Below are positions 17,318-24,687 of a stretch of DNA of 63,541 bases, one piece after another. The notes beneath the pieces were generated by a model. The model was given only the letters and a program-made list of their open reading frames with translations. It was not told where the DNA came from and did not search any database. Each line of letters begins with the position of its first letter. Positions within the stretch are counted from its first letter, which is position 1. Origin of the DNA: DASRHT01 sp035293765 (lineage in GTDB: Bacteria; Chloroflexota; Ktedonobacteria; Ktedonobacterales; Ktedonobacteraceae); the NCBI GenBank assembly GCA_035293765.1, contig DATGMF010000087.1, positions 1 to 63,541 of the forward strand, written 5' to 3'. The translations under genes were made by a program, and so were the position numbers.

Positions 17318-17547
17318 ATTACGTGAGAGGACTACGAGGACAATGAGTGTAAAGCAGAGGTTAACCTTACGCCGAAAGGTCGTAGGGGACAATAGCATGC
17401 CGCTAGCAAGGCAGGATGGACTAAGTACCTATGTCCAGGTCTGTCAGCTAATCTCCATATGGTTAAGGCTGATCTGCCTGAACCCTAGCCGAGCGGTCTT
17501 GCGTGTGGACCCAGGCATTCATGGTACTATTGAGCCTGTGCGGCAGT

Positions 17548-17574
17548 CCAATACAAACGATGTCAGTGTATTGG
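17548..17574 (+). promoter_or_regulatory. EBS1 hairpin of the group II intron
   Basis: An 8-bp stem (CCAATACA/TGTATTGG) carries an 11-nt loop whose ATGTCAG is complementary to TTGACAT, the last seven bases of the 5' exon (one G-T wobble). This is the expected exon-binding site 1 and fixes the target specificity of splicing and retrohoming. Confidence 0.8.
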
Positions 17575-17949
17575 AATGTATCCTGTCGCAGCAACCCTCA
17601 GTGAGAGGAGCACCGGCCAAAAGGGAACCTAAGTGGAGACAAGGGGGGATACGTAACCAGGGGATCACCTAAAAGGCGAGAGCCTCATGGTGACAGAACA
17701 TCCATAGTACTCAAATGCTCAGGGTAATGCCTGAGACAAGGGGAAGGGGTGTAGAAGGTACTCCATCGCCTATCTGTAGGCTGTACCGGAGGGTGCATCA
17801 GGCCGAAAAGATGGGACGGTGGCTAGGCGACCCTAGCAACCGTAGGGAGGTACAAAAGCGTCAGTCTAGAGAAACGGCTACTGCCAAAGTCAAAATCAGT
17901 GGGAACAAAGCTTTGGTAAATGTGGAATGTTAGCAGAGAAGAGGGATGT

Positions 17950-18447
17950 ATGGACTCGTTTGACAATCTCTATTGTGGGAAAATCCAATACCTACAGGTT
18001 ATCGACGGTAGATTGCCTATTCACGGAATCGGTAATATTACTACATATTACCTACTCCGCGATATCCACTCGGTCACCACAGTAATGCTGATGATTGTTG
18101 ATAAGGATAAGGTACCGCTCAAAGACATAGAGAGCGGAAAAGTAATCCCAGTAATGGAAGCCTTACAAGCGAGACCAAGAGCACTTGAAGACGCCATGCT
18201 GTCATGGGTTGTCTTTCCAGAAGATAACCGACCAACGGCACTACTAATGCATAACGGCATCAGTACAGACGACTTCAAACAATTGTGCTACTCCCACCTC
18301 TGGAGCAATGTTCCTTTGAAAGACATGAGCGATCATGTTCTTAAAAAAGTCAAGGAACAAGTGGATAAAGCAACGCTGACCGACCCCACAAGCATTAAGA
18401 GACTGGTAACAACTCTCTTAATAGAAGAGGAAGGGCAGCAGAACTAA
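17950..18447 (+). CDS. Unrecognised protein encoded in the intron upstream of the maturase
   Basis: A 165-residue protein beginning MDSFDNLYCGKIQYL and ending LLIEEEGQQN. It is neutral to acidic, has no signal peptide or membrane segment, and a C-terminal third rich in charged helices. I recognise no family. GAGGG precedes the ATG closely, giving a weak ribosome-binding site. Its position, between the ribozyme core and the maturase and 87 bp ahead of the latter, puts it in intron domain IV, where standard introns carry only the reverse transcriptase. It could help splicing, mobility or regulation, or be a passenger. Codon use is AT-richer than the host's. Confidence 0.65.
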   Translation: MDSFDNLYCGKIQYLQVIDGRLPIHGIGNITTYYLLRDIHSVTTVMLMIVDKDKVPLKDIESGKVIPVMEALQARPRALEDAMLSWVVFPEDNRPTALLMHNGISTDDFKQLCYSHLWSNVPLKDMSDHVLKKVKEQVDKATLTDPTSIKRLVTTLLIEEEGQQN

Positions 18448-18534
18448 CAATCCACCTTGCCAGAAAAGCCCAAAGCTCACTGTCAAAGACCAGGCAACAG
18501 CCAAAGTGAACAAGAGAATAAGGAGACACCGCAG

Positions 18535-20406
18535 ATGCAGAAAGATGCGGGTTGCTTAAACGGTCTGGAAAGATTAGAAGTAATCCGCAAGCAGAATGCA
18601 AATTGCGCGTGGATTAACTCCGATCTCTACAGACTGATGTTCAAACCGGAACTCTATATCCTGGCTTATGAGCGTATCAAGTCTAAACCTGGAAATATGA
18701 CCCCAGGCACGGACCAGGAAACCATTGACGGCTTTGGTATGGACGAAATCAGCAAGCTCATCAACGAGATGAGAACTGAGAAATACCAGCCAAGCCCCGT
18801 CAGAAGGGCACTCATCCCAAAAAGTAACGGGAAAATGAGGAAACTCGGTATCCCAAGCGCCAGAGACAAAATCGTACAAGAGGTGGTTAGACTCATTCTC
18901 GAAGCCATCTACGATAGCCCTCACGGCGCATACTTTAAGGATTGTAGCCACGGTTTCAGACGCTCACGTAGTTGTCATAGTGCGTTAAAAGATATCCAGG
19001 GTAAATGGAGTGGGACAACGTGGTTCTTGGAGGGAGATATAAAAGCCTGCTTTGATGAGACTAACCACGAAATATTGGTTAGTCTCATGAGAAAGAAAAT
19101 CAAGGATGAACGTTTTTTAGACCTCATCTGGAAATTTTTGAATGCTGGCTACCAGGACTTAGATGAGTCAAGGAAAGACAGCTTAGCAGGCACACCGCAA
19201 GGTGGCATCGTTTCGCCAATACTGGCAAACATCTACCTGCATGAGCTAGACGAATACGTCGAACAATTGCGGAAAGAGCTAGAGAAAGGCGAATTAAGAC
19301 GCCCCAACCCTGAATACCGCTCGTTACAAAAACGGCGGCAATACCTGGCGAAGACCGGAAGGATTGACACCAGAGAATACAGGGGATTAGGCGTCCAGAT
19401 GCGGAAATTTCCTTCTTTGGACCCAAAAGACCCAAACTTCGTGCGGGTACGTTATGTACGCTACGCTGACGATTGGATAGTTGGAGTCACCGGACCTAAA
19501 TGCCTTGCAGAAGAGATCAAGGAAAAAGTAAGGCAATTTTTGAAAGCCAAGCTTGACCTAACTCTCAGTGAGGAAAAGACGGTGATCACCAACGCCAGAG
19601 AGTCAGACGCCAAATTCTTAGGCTACAGAATACGGCTAGGCAGGTCCAAAACAGCAGAGCAGAAACAAACACTGTCAACCAACGCAAGCGGGAAGACCTT
19701 CAAACGAAGATCAACTGGCATGCAGATAGTGTTACGAGCACCAATGGACGAGTTAATAAAAAAGCTCTGTCAAAAGGGCTTCTGTGACGCTCATGGAAGA
19801 CCTCTGCACAAGAAAGCCTGGGCTCTGTTGGACGAAGACCAGATCATAAGTCTGTTTAGCTCTATAAATAGAGGTTTGCAGAATTATTACCGGCCTGCGG
19901 ACAACTGGGCAGAACTTAGCAGGATACAATACATCCTGAAGTTCTCGCTGGCAAAAACGCTGGCGGCCAAGAAACAGGTACCTATAACCAGGATTATCAA
20001 AGACAAAGGCATTTATGTCAATGTCACACGCAAAGGGCAACAAAGAACTATCCTATTCTATAGGAACACAGACTGGAAAATCGACAGAAAGGCATTTACG
20101 GACAGCCCGACTGTTGATCTAGTTCGTATGCATGAACGGATGCGAACACGGTCTAAGCTAGGACTACCGTGCTGCATATGCCTCGAAAGCAATGGAGTGG
20201 CAATGCATCACGTCAGGCACATTCGAAAAATGACCGATAAGCAAGCAAAAGGGTTTAACAGCCTGTTAGCAAAGCTCAATCGGAAACAAGTTCCAGTGTG
20301 TCAGGAGTGTCACCGGAAAATCCACAACGGCACATACGACGGGCTGAAAATTTCAGATCTGGCGTATGATCCGAGAAAACCTATGTTAATAGGCAGTTCA
20401 CTCTAG
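18535..20406 (+). CDS. ltrA: Group II intron reverse transcriptase/maturase with HNH endonuclease
   Basis: A 624-residue multifunctional protein. The reverse-transcriptase palm and fingers (about 60-420) include GIPSARDKIVQEVVRLILE, CSHGFRRSRSCHSAL, LEGDIKACFD, GTPQGGIVSPILANIYLHEL and the catalytic YADD in VRYVRYADDWIVG. A maturase/thumb X domain follows (RGLQNYYRPADNWAEL). A C-terminal zinc-coordinating HNH domain closes it (CCICLESNG, AMHHVRHI, VCQECHRKIHNG). It would bind its own intron RNA to aid splicing and drive retrohoming. All catalytic motifs are intact. Start ATG 18535 has AAGGAG 9-10 nt upstream; an upstream TTG (18457) in frame is less likely. The type resembles lactococcal LtrA (mitochondrial-like class). 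Confidence 0.95.
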   Translation: MQKDAGCLNGLERLEVIRKQNANCAWINSDLYRLMFKPELYILAYERIKSKPGNMTPGTDQETIDGFGMDEISKLINEMRTEKYQPSPVRRALIPKSNGKMRKLGIPSARDKIVQEVVRLILEAIYDSPHGAYFKDCSHGFRRSRSCHSALKDIQGKWSGTTWFLEGDIKACFDETNHEILVSLMRKKIKDERFLDLIWKFLNAGYQDLDESRKDSLAGTPQGGIVSPILANIYLHELDEYVEQLRKELEKGELRRPNPEYRSLQKRRQYLAKTGRIDTREYRGLGVQMRKFPSLDPKDPNFVRVRYVRYADDWIVGVTGPKCLAEEIKEKVRQFLKAKLDLTLSEEKTVITNARESDAKFLGYRIRLGRSKTAEQKQTLSTNASGKTFKRRSTGMQIVLRAPMDELIKKLCQKGFCDAHGRPLHKKAWALLDEDQIISLFSSINRGLQNYYRPADNWAELSRIQYILKFSLAKTLAAKKQVPITRIIKDKGIYVNVTRKGQQRTILFYRNTDWKIDRKAFTDSPTVDLVRMHERMRTRSKLGLPCCICLESNGVAMHHVRHIRKMTDKQAKGFNSLLAKLNRKQVPVCQECHRKIHNGTYDGLKISDLAYDPRKPMLIGSSL

Positions 20407-20470
20407 CGCCCTCCAACTAGGAGGACTGTAAGCTCTTATAAGCTTATATGGATTGGAAGAGGAAACGTAT

Positions 20471-20551
20471 GGTTGAGCGTGTCCTCAGTGGGAAGCTCCC
20501 GATGCAACACATCTGGTGAGCGTGTCCCAATGGGAAGCTCCCAATAAAACG
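20471..20551 (+). repeat. Two near-identical 30-bp direct repeats in intron domain IV
   Basis: GAGCGTGTCC..ATGGGAAGCTCCC-type units start at about 20475 and 20518, with a few substitutions between them. They lie between the maturase stop and domain V. Function is unknown; they may form stem-loops in the domain IV 3' arm. Confidence 0.65.
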
Positions 20552-20815
20552 CTTCAGCCACAGCTTTTCCAAACCGAGCAAGAGGGACATAGTACCAGAA
20601 CAATCGAATACGTGAGACGTAACGAACAAACGAACATGTGGGTTAAACCACTAAGAAGATTGTTCGTGCGTTATCGCAAGAAGAAAATCGTTGGTACTCC
20701 CAATTACAGGTTGTAGGAACACGGTAAGTACCTCTTGCGATGGCGAAGCGTCAGCGTAAGAGGTTGTTTACTGTGGTTATTAGGGCCGCCTAGATCGAAT
20801 GGTGGTACCTTTGGA

Positions 20816-20850
20816 GAGCCGGATACGCTGAAAGGTGTCCGTCCGGTTCG
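20816..20850 (+). ncRNA. Group II intron domain V
   Basis: Begins GAGCCGGATACGC, loop TGAAA, and closes GTCCGTCCGGTTC. This is the highly conserved catalytic hairpin with its AGC triad side and GAAA tetraloop-like cap. The domain VI stem (GGGGGGTAG..CTACCTACCC) follows and ends at the 3' splice site 20935. Confidence 0.92.
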
Positions 20851-20977
20851 GAGGGGGGTAGTTGGAAACGTACATCTGGTCGAGCTTGTTCCGTAAGGTT
20901 CGCTCTCGATGCAACGCGCTGGCTACCTACCCTATCGTGGAGGTCACAGATTCGAGTTCTGTATCGCCCACCAGTAT

Positions 20978-21003
20978 GCGGCTTCATCGGAAGTCGCCTT
21001 TTT
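20978..21003 (+). terminator. Terminator of the split tRNA-Val gene
   Basis: An 8-bp stem (20978-20985 with 20990-20997, one G-T pair) and a 4-nt loop are followed by CTTTTTG, 5 nt after the encoded CCA. Confidence 0.85.
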
Positions 21004-21035
21004 GTTGCGTATTTTGGCGAGTTTCCCCAACACCA

Positions 21036-21092
21036 GTAAAAACTTTCTTGAGTTGCTGCCAGGTTTGAGCCTGGCAGCAACTCAAGAAAGTT
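21036..21092 (-). terminator. Terminator of the first minus-strand secreted paralogue
   Basis: A perfect 23-bp stem (21041-21063 with 21070-21092) has a 6-nt loop. On the minus strand it is followed by TTTTT. It lies 62 bp past the stop of the secreted protein gene and faces the tRNA terminator. Confidence 0.88.
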
Positions 21093-21153
21093 CTCCTTGC
21101 TTCCTCTTCCCATGATACAGGGGAAGGAAAACTTATTGTATACCCCTGCTCAA

Positions 21154-21909
21154 CTAGAGGCTGGGCGCGGCAATATGCCAGTCAACCAGGCGAGATGCGG
21201 TCCCCACGACCACTATGAGCCTGACAGTTCCGGCGCTGCAACCCGTTCCAACAACGCTGAACTCAAAGTTTCCATCGTTATCTACAGTGACAGGACTGAA
21301 TGCCGGAGAAGTGACCGCGCCACAAGAACTGGATACAAGGAACGCGTCGAAGATTTCTCCAGGAGTCCAGCCCTTGCCATACAGGGTCCCCACAACCTCT
21401 CCATTAGTCAAGATGACCGCCGGGTTCGGGTTGAAGTAGAGCCGGTGCGCGGGGACAAAGACGCTGGGCGTCTGAATCTTAAAGGTACCGGTGACAAAAG
21501 TGCTTGGCAGCACCTGTAGCGTCGCCGTGATCGTGAATACGCCCGCCTGACAGGGCGCCGTCGTAAAGAAGGACGGCCCGCCCAGGAATATCACACTAAA
21601 GCGGCCTTCTAGATCCGTGGTGATCACCAGCGAGCCTGCCGTATTGATGCTGTCGGTGCAGGAGAAATTGTTGTCGGTGAGCACATAATTAGCATTCTTA
21701 TGCAACCCACGACCATTCACTGTGGCAATAAAATTGCCGCTGGTATCTTCCGTTAAGGGATTTTCAGCCACCGTGACGCTGGCAGGAACCCCCACTGCCG
21801 CCTGATACGGAGCAGCATAGCTTGTCAGCGAGCTACCCAACATCAAGGCCAGCGTGGTCAACAAGAGGGTTTGCAAGGCCACAACCCGGGACAGGAAAAT
21901 TTTATACAT
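21154..21909 (-). CDS. Secreted two-domain protein, family A copy 1
   Basis: A 251-residue exported protein of unknown function. The signal peptide (1-32) has basic residues, a hydrophobic core LQTLLLTTLALMLGSS and cleavage near SYAAP. Two all-beta domains follow, each with a cysteine pair and a D-x-(D/E)-G-(N/R)-F turn: NNFSCTDSINTAG..DLEGRFSV..APCQAG in the first, and SSSCGAV..DNDGNFEF..GCSAG in the second. The pattern suggests Ig-like folds. It is the most diverged of three tandem copies (21154, 22300, 23445), each with its own conserved leader and terminator. I can propose only an extracellular or cell-surface role. Confidence 0.8.
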   Translation of the reverse strand: MYKIFLSRVVALQTLLLTTLALMLGSSLTSYAAPYQAAVGVPASVTVAENPLTEDTSGNFIATVNGRGLHKNANYVLTDNNFSCTDSINTAGSLVITTDLEGRFSVIFLGGPSFFTTAPCQAGVFTITATLQVLPSTFVTGTFKIQTPSVFVPAHRLYFNPNPAVILTNGEVVGTLYGKGWTPGEIFDAFLVSSSCGAVTSPAFSPVTVDNDGNFEFSVVGTGCSAGTVRLIVVVGTASRLVDWHIAAPSL

Positions 21910-22177
21910 GATTCACCTTTCTCTACAACACAAGTAACTTGAATAAAACAGCACCTCGTCTGCTTTCGAGTACAGTCAACGGAACAGCCACCCAGGAGAT
22001 AAACCTCTCACCAACAGTTCCCATACCATCCTCATTATTTCCAATATGAATAGCAACATACGACGATCTATATACAGTATATGAATCAATATGAATAGTA
22101 CATATAGATGTGCCACATAACAAGTAATTTAGTGAAAGGGACAGGTATACTGTAGAACTCTTGCCTCTAGCACAACC
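21910..22177 (-). promoter_or_regulatory. Long conserved leader of family A copy 1
   Basis: The roughly 260 bp upstream of copy 1 share patches with the upstream regions of copies 2 and 3. On the minus strand these include GTGGCA, TATGTACTATTC, TTCATATACTGT, GAGGATGG, GGTGAGAGG and CTGGGTGGCTGTT. The order and spacing are kept, so the leader was duplicated with the gene. A promoter is likely near TATACT. The RNA part may be structured; no known riboswitch is recognised. Confidence 0.5.
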
Positions 22178-22239
22178 AAAAGCTCTCTTGAGCTGGATCA
22201 GGGCAGTCACACACCTGAGGCAAGCTCAAGAGAGCTTTT
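22178..22239 (-). terminator. Terminator of family A copy 2
   Basis: Arms of 17 bp (22178-22194 with 22223-22239, AAAAGCTCTCTTGAGCT) enclose a 28-nt loop. On the minus strand it ends CTTTTGG. It lies 60 bp after the stop of the copy at 22300. Confidence 0.75.
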
Positions 22240-22299
22240 CTTGCTTCCTCCTCCCGCGGTTATCAGGAGGACGAAAGCTTATTGCACGCTCATGCTCAA

Positions 22300-23055
22300 T
22301 TAGAGGCTGGGAGCGGCAAGATGCAACGTGATCAGATGGGCAGATGATCCCACTACGACAAGAAGCCTGACAGTTCCGGCGCTACAGCCCGCTCCGTCAA
22401 CGCCTACAGCAAAGTTGCCATCCCCATCCACAAAGCCAGTGTTGGACGTGGTAAAACCGGTGATGCCGCAGGAACTGGTTACTATAGACACAGCGAAACT
22501 ATTACCAGGAGCCCAGCCTTTGCCATACAGGGTACTTACAGCCGCTCCACTGGTCGAGATGACCGCCGGGTTCGGGTTGAAGTAGAGCTGGTGCGCGGGG
22601 GTAAAGCTCATCGGCGGCTGGAGCTTAAAGGTGCTGATAACAAAAATGCTCGGTAGCACTTGCAGCGTCGCGGTGATCGTGAATTTGCCCGCCTGACAGG
22701 GGGTTGTCATAAAGAAGGACGGCCCGCCCAGGAATGGGACACTAAAACGGCCTTCCAGATCCGTGGTAACCACCAGCGAACCTGCTGTGTTGATGCTATC
22801 GGTGCAGGAGAAATTGTTGTCGGTGAGCACATAATTAGCATTCTTATGCAGCCCACGACCGCTGACTGTGGCAATAAAATTGCCGCTGGTATCTTCCGTC
22901 AAGGGATTCTCGGCCACTGTGACGCTGGCAGGAACTCCTACTGCAGCCTGATGCGTAGCAGCATAGCTGGCTGGCGAGCCGCTTAACATAAAGGCCAGCG
23001 TGGTCAACACCAATGTCAGCAGCGCCGCCGCCCGAGACAGGAACATTTTTCGCAT
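22300..23055 (-). CDS. Secreted two-domain protein, family A copy 2
   Basis: A 251-residue paralogue of the flanking copies with the same signal peptide plan (MRKMFLSRAAALLTLVLTTL, cleavage near SYAAT) and the same two cysteine-paired beta domains. The first domain (NANYVLTDNNFSCTDSINTA) is nearly identical among the three copies. The second domain has diverged most (SSCGITGFTTSNTGFVDGDG). This suggests that the second domain faces variable partners while the first is constrained. Function is unknown; export by the Sec route is likely. Confidence 0.8.
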   Translation of the reverse strand: MRKMFLSRAAALLTLVLTTLAFMLSGSPASYAATHQAAVGVPASVTVAENPLTEDTSGNFIATVSGRGLHKNANYVLTDNNFSCTDSINTAGSLVVTTDLEGRFSVPFLGGPSFFMTTPCQAGKFTITATLQVLPSIFVISTFKLQPPMSFTPAHQLYFNPNPAVISTSGAAVSTLYGKGWAPGNSFAVSIVTSSCGITGFTTSNTGFVDGDGNFAVGVDGAGCSAGTVRLLVVVGSSAHLITLHLAAPSL

Positions 23056-23330
23056 GATTTACCTTTCTTTCTACATATACGACTTGAACAAAGTAGCATC
23101 TCGTCTGCTTCTGAGCATAGTCAGCGCAACAGCCACCCAGGCAATGGGCCTCTCACCGGCCATTCTAGCGCCATCCTCAGAGGTTCAACACGAATAGCAG
23201 GATCTGATGCTCTACAAACAGTATATGAAGCACTACGAATAGTACATAGAAATATGCCACCTAACAAGGATTTCAAGAGAATAGACCGGTAGACCGTAGA
23301 GAACTGATTGGGGAGCGTTTCCGGCATAGC
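23056..23330 (-). promoter_or_regulatory. Long conserved leader of family A copy 2
   Basis: Aligned with the copy 1 leader it keeps TTGTTA-17-TACTAT on the minus strand, a possible promoter. It also keeps the block GAGGATGG..GGTGAGAGG..CCTGGGTGGCTGTTGCG and the ribosome-binding region GAAAGAAAGGTAAATC before the ATG. No gene is seen in it. Confidence 0.5.
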
Positions 23331-23390
23331 AAAAGCTCTCTTGAGTTACCCCAGATGCTTTATCATCCGAGGCAGCCCAAAAGAGCTTTT
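23331..23390 (-). terminator. Terminator-like hairpin of family A copy 3
   Basis: Arms of 9 bp (AAAAGCTCT at 23331-23339, AGAGCTTTT at 23382-23390) in the same place as the hairpins of copies 1 and 2, with a larger decayed interior. Confidence 0.6.
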
Positions 23391-23444
23391 CTTCTGCTAT
23401 CCTCCCACAATGCAGGAGGAAAGCTATTGCACGCTCTAGCTTAT

Positions 23445-24197
23445 TTAGACGCTGGGAGCGGCAAGATGCAAGGTCACGATATGGGATGAGGTTCCCACGA
23501 TGACGAGGAGCTTGACGGTTCCAGCACTACATCCTGTCCCGCCAAAGCCCAGCGCAAAGTTACCAACCCCATCTACAAAGCTAAAGGGATTGGTTGTTGG
23601 GAAAAGGACAGCACAAGAACTGGTCACAGGAGTTATAGAGAAAGCTTTTCCAGGAGTCCAGCCCTTGCCATACAGGGCATCTACAAACCCGCCATTGGTG
23701 GAAAGGACCACCGGGTTCGGGTTGAAGTAGAGCGAGGCAATCGTGCCAAAGCTCGTTGGAGGCTGCACTTTAAAAGTGGTCGTCACAAAAACGCTGGGCA
23801 GCACTTGTAGCGTTGCCGTGACTATGTATTTCCCCGCCTGACAGGGGGTTGTCGTAAAGAAGGACGGCCCGCCCAGGAATGTGATACTAAAGCGACCTAC
23901 CAGGTCTGTGGTGACCATCAGCGAACCGGCAGTGTTAATGCTGTCGGTGCAGGAGAAATTGTTGTCAGTCAGCACATAATTAGCATTTTTATGCAGCCCA
24001 CGACCGCTGACCGTCGCGATAAAATTGCCGTTGGTATCTTCCGTCGAGGGATTCTCAATGACCGTGACGCTTGCCGGGACGGCGGCTGCCTGATGAGCGG
24101 CAGCATAGCTGGCCGGCGCGCCGCTCAACATAAAGGCCAGCGTGGTCAGCAGCAGCGTCAACAGCGCTGCTGCCCGAGACAGGAACATTTTTCGCAT
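23445..24197 (-). CDS. Secreted two-domain protein, family A copy 3
   Basis: A 250-residue paralogue, first of the minus-strand tandem. The signal peptide MRKMFLSRAAALLTLLLTTL ends near ASYAAA. Its first cysteine-paired domain is like that of the other copies, and its second reads SLYFNPNPVVLSTNGGFVDA. It lacks any membrane anchor or sortase motif, so it is probably released or held non-covalently. Its 5' side faces family B, 490 bp away, which is transcribed in the opposite direction. Confidence 0.8.
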   Translation of the reverse strand: MRKMFLSRAAALLTLLLTTLAFMLSGAPASYAAAHQAAAVPASVTVIENPSTEDTNGNFIATVSGRGLHKNANYVLTDNNFSCTDSINTAGSLMVTTDLVGRFSITFLGGPSFFTTTPCQAGKYIVTATLQVLPSVFVTTTFKVQPPTSFGTIASLYFNPNPVVLSTNGGFVDALYGKGWTPGKAFSITPVTSSCAVLFPTTNPFSFVDGVGNFALGFGGTGCSAGTVKLLVIVGTSSHIVTLHLAAPSV

Positions 24198-24687
24198 GAT
24201 TTACCTTTCTTTCTACATACGATTTGAACAAAGTAGCATCTTGCCTGTTTTGTGGAACAGAACGGGGGAAAATTTACCTGGGAGGTTCCACCACCCTTTC
24301 CACCACCACTCCTCTTCCAAAGGGAAGTACAGTATCGGATGCTCTATAGCAAGTGTATACGGTGAAGACAAATGATACATAGAGATACGTATCTTAAAAA
24401 GGATTTAGTGCTGTAGAGAAATTCATCCTGCTACTCGATGGATTATCCTCTTTAGCAGCATCATCTGCACTCCATCGATAGGTAGGGGATTCTCGATTGT
24501 GAGCACCTCTATATTAATGCTAGGTTGCTTGATATGAAGTAGCCTTGTATTCAGTCTCACATATCCCTATTGTCGTTTCTTCCTGACGCTTTGCTGTGGT
24601 CAGGAGAAGGATAGCACGATAGGTGAACGTCAGGGATGGCCGAAATTACTTCTGGAAGGATCTTCATTTAAAGAAAGGGAAATACAT
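24198..24687. promoter_or_regulatory. Divergent regulatory region between secreted families A and B
   Basis: A 490-bp stretch without a gene. Its left part resembles the leaders of family A. The right part (about 24430-24687, plus strand) is a leader also found before family B copy 3 (26695-26961). Near-identical blocks include TCTATATTAATGCTAGGTTG, GTAGCCTTGT, GTCAGGAGAA, CGATAGGTGAAC and GGATGGCCGAA. AGGTTGC..GTAGCCT can form a 7-bp stem in both. Confidence 0.55.

Larger units (their letters stand above)
17064..20935 (+). mobile_element. Group II intron inserted in a tRNA anticodon loop
   Basis: The 3872-bp intron begins GTGCG and ends ..CCCTAT, matching the GUGYG..AY rule. The 5' exon end (TTGACAT) pairs with ATGTCAG in the loop of a hairpin at 17548-17574 (EBS1). 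CACGT just upstream can pair with GCGTG in a hairpin loop at 17495-17511 (possible EBS2). A classic domain V lies at 20816-20850 and domain VI up to 20935. It encodes a maturase (18535-20406) and an extra protein (17950-18447). Unusually, a complete second tRNA-Val gene and terminator (17203-17317) lie within its domain I region, bracketed by TACGAGG direct repeats (17198-17204 and 17333-17339). Confidence 0.9.
17025..20973 (+). tRNA. tRNA-Val (GAC) split by a group II intron
   Basis: The 5' exon is 17025-17063 and the 3' exon 20936-20970, followed by an encoded CCA (20971-20973). Joined, they give a canonical 74-nt tRNA. The acceptor stem is GGGCGAT/ATCGCCC, the D stem GCTC/GAGC, the anticodon stem CCACG/CGTGG with loop TTGACAT (anticodon GAC, valine), a 5-nt variable loop, and the T stem ACAGA/TCTGT. 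The split falls exactly between the last base of the anticodon loop and the first base of the 3' anticodon-stem strand, so the gene is useless unless the intron is removed. A terminator follows at 20978. The perfect pairing of the two halves shows they belong together. Confidence 0.9.

Noticed and set aside
17235..17672. A 145-codon open frame starting in the nested tRNA
   Set aside because: It overlaps the tRNA, the terminator and conserved ribozyme elements of the intron, including the EBS1 hairpin.
20516..20716. Small open frame between the maturase and domain V
   Set aside because: It lies in the RNA arm of intron domain IV, spans direct repeats and has no protein-like features.
17064..20935. 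Group I intron as the tRNA interruption
   Set aside because: GTGCG..AT ends, domain V, and an LtrA-type reverse transcriptase with YADD identify a group II intron; no group I core motifs were seen.
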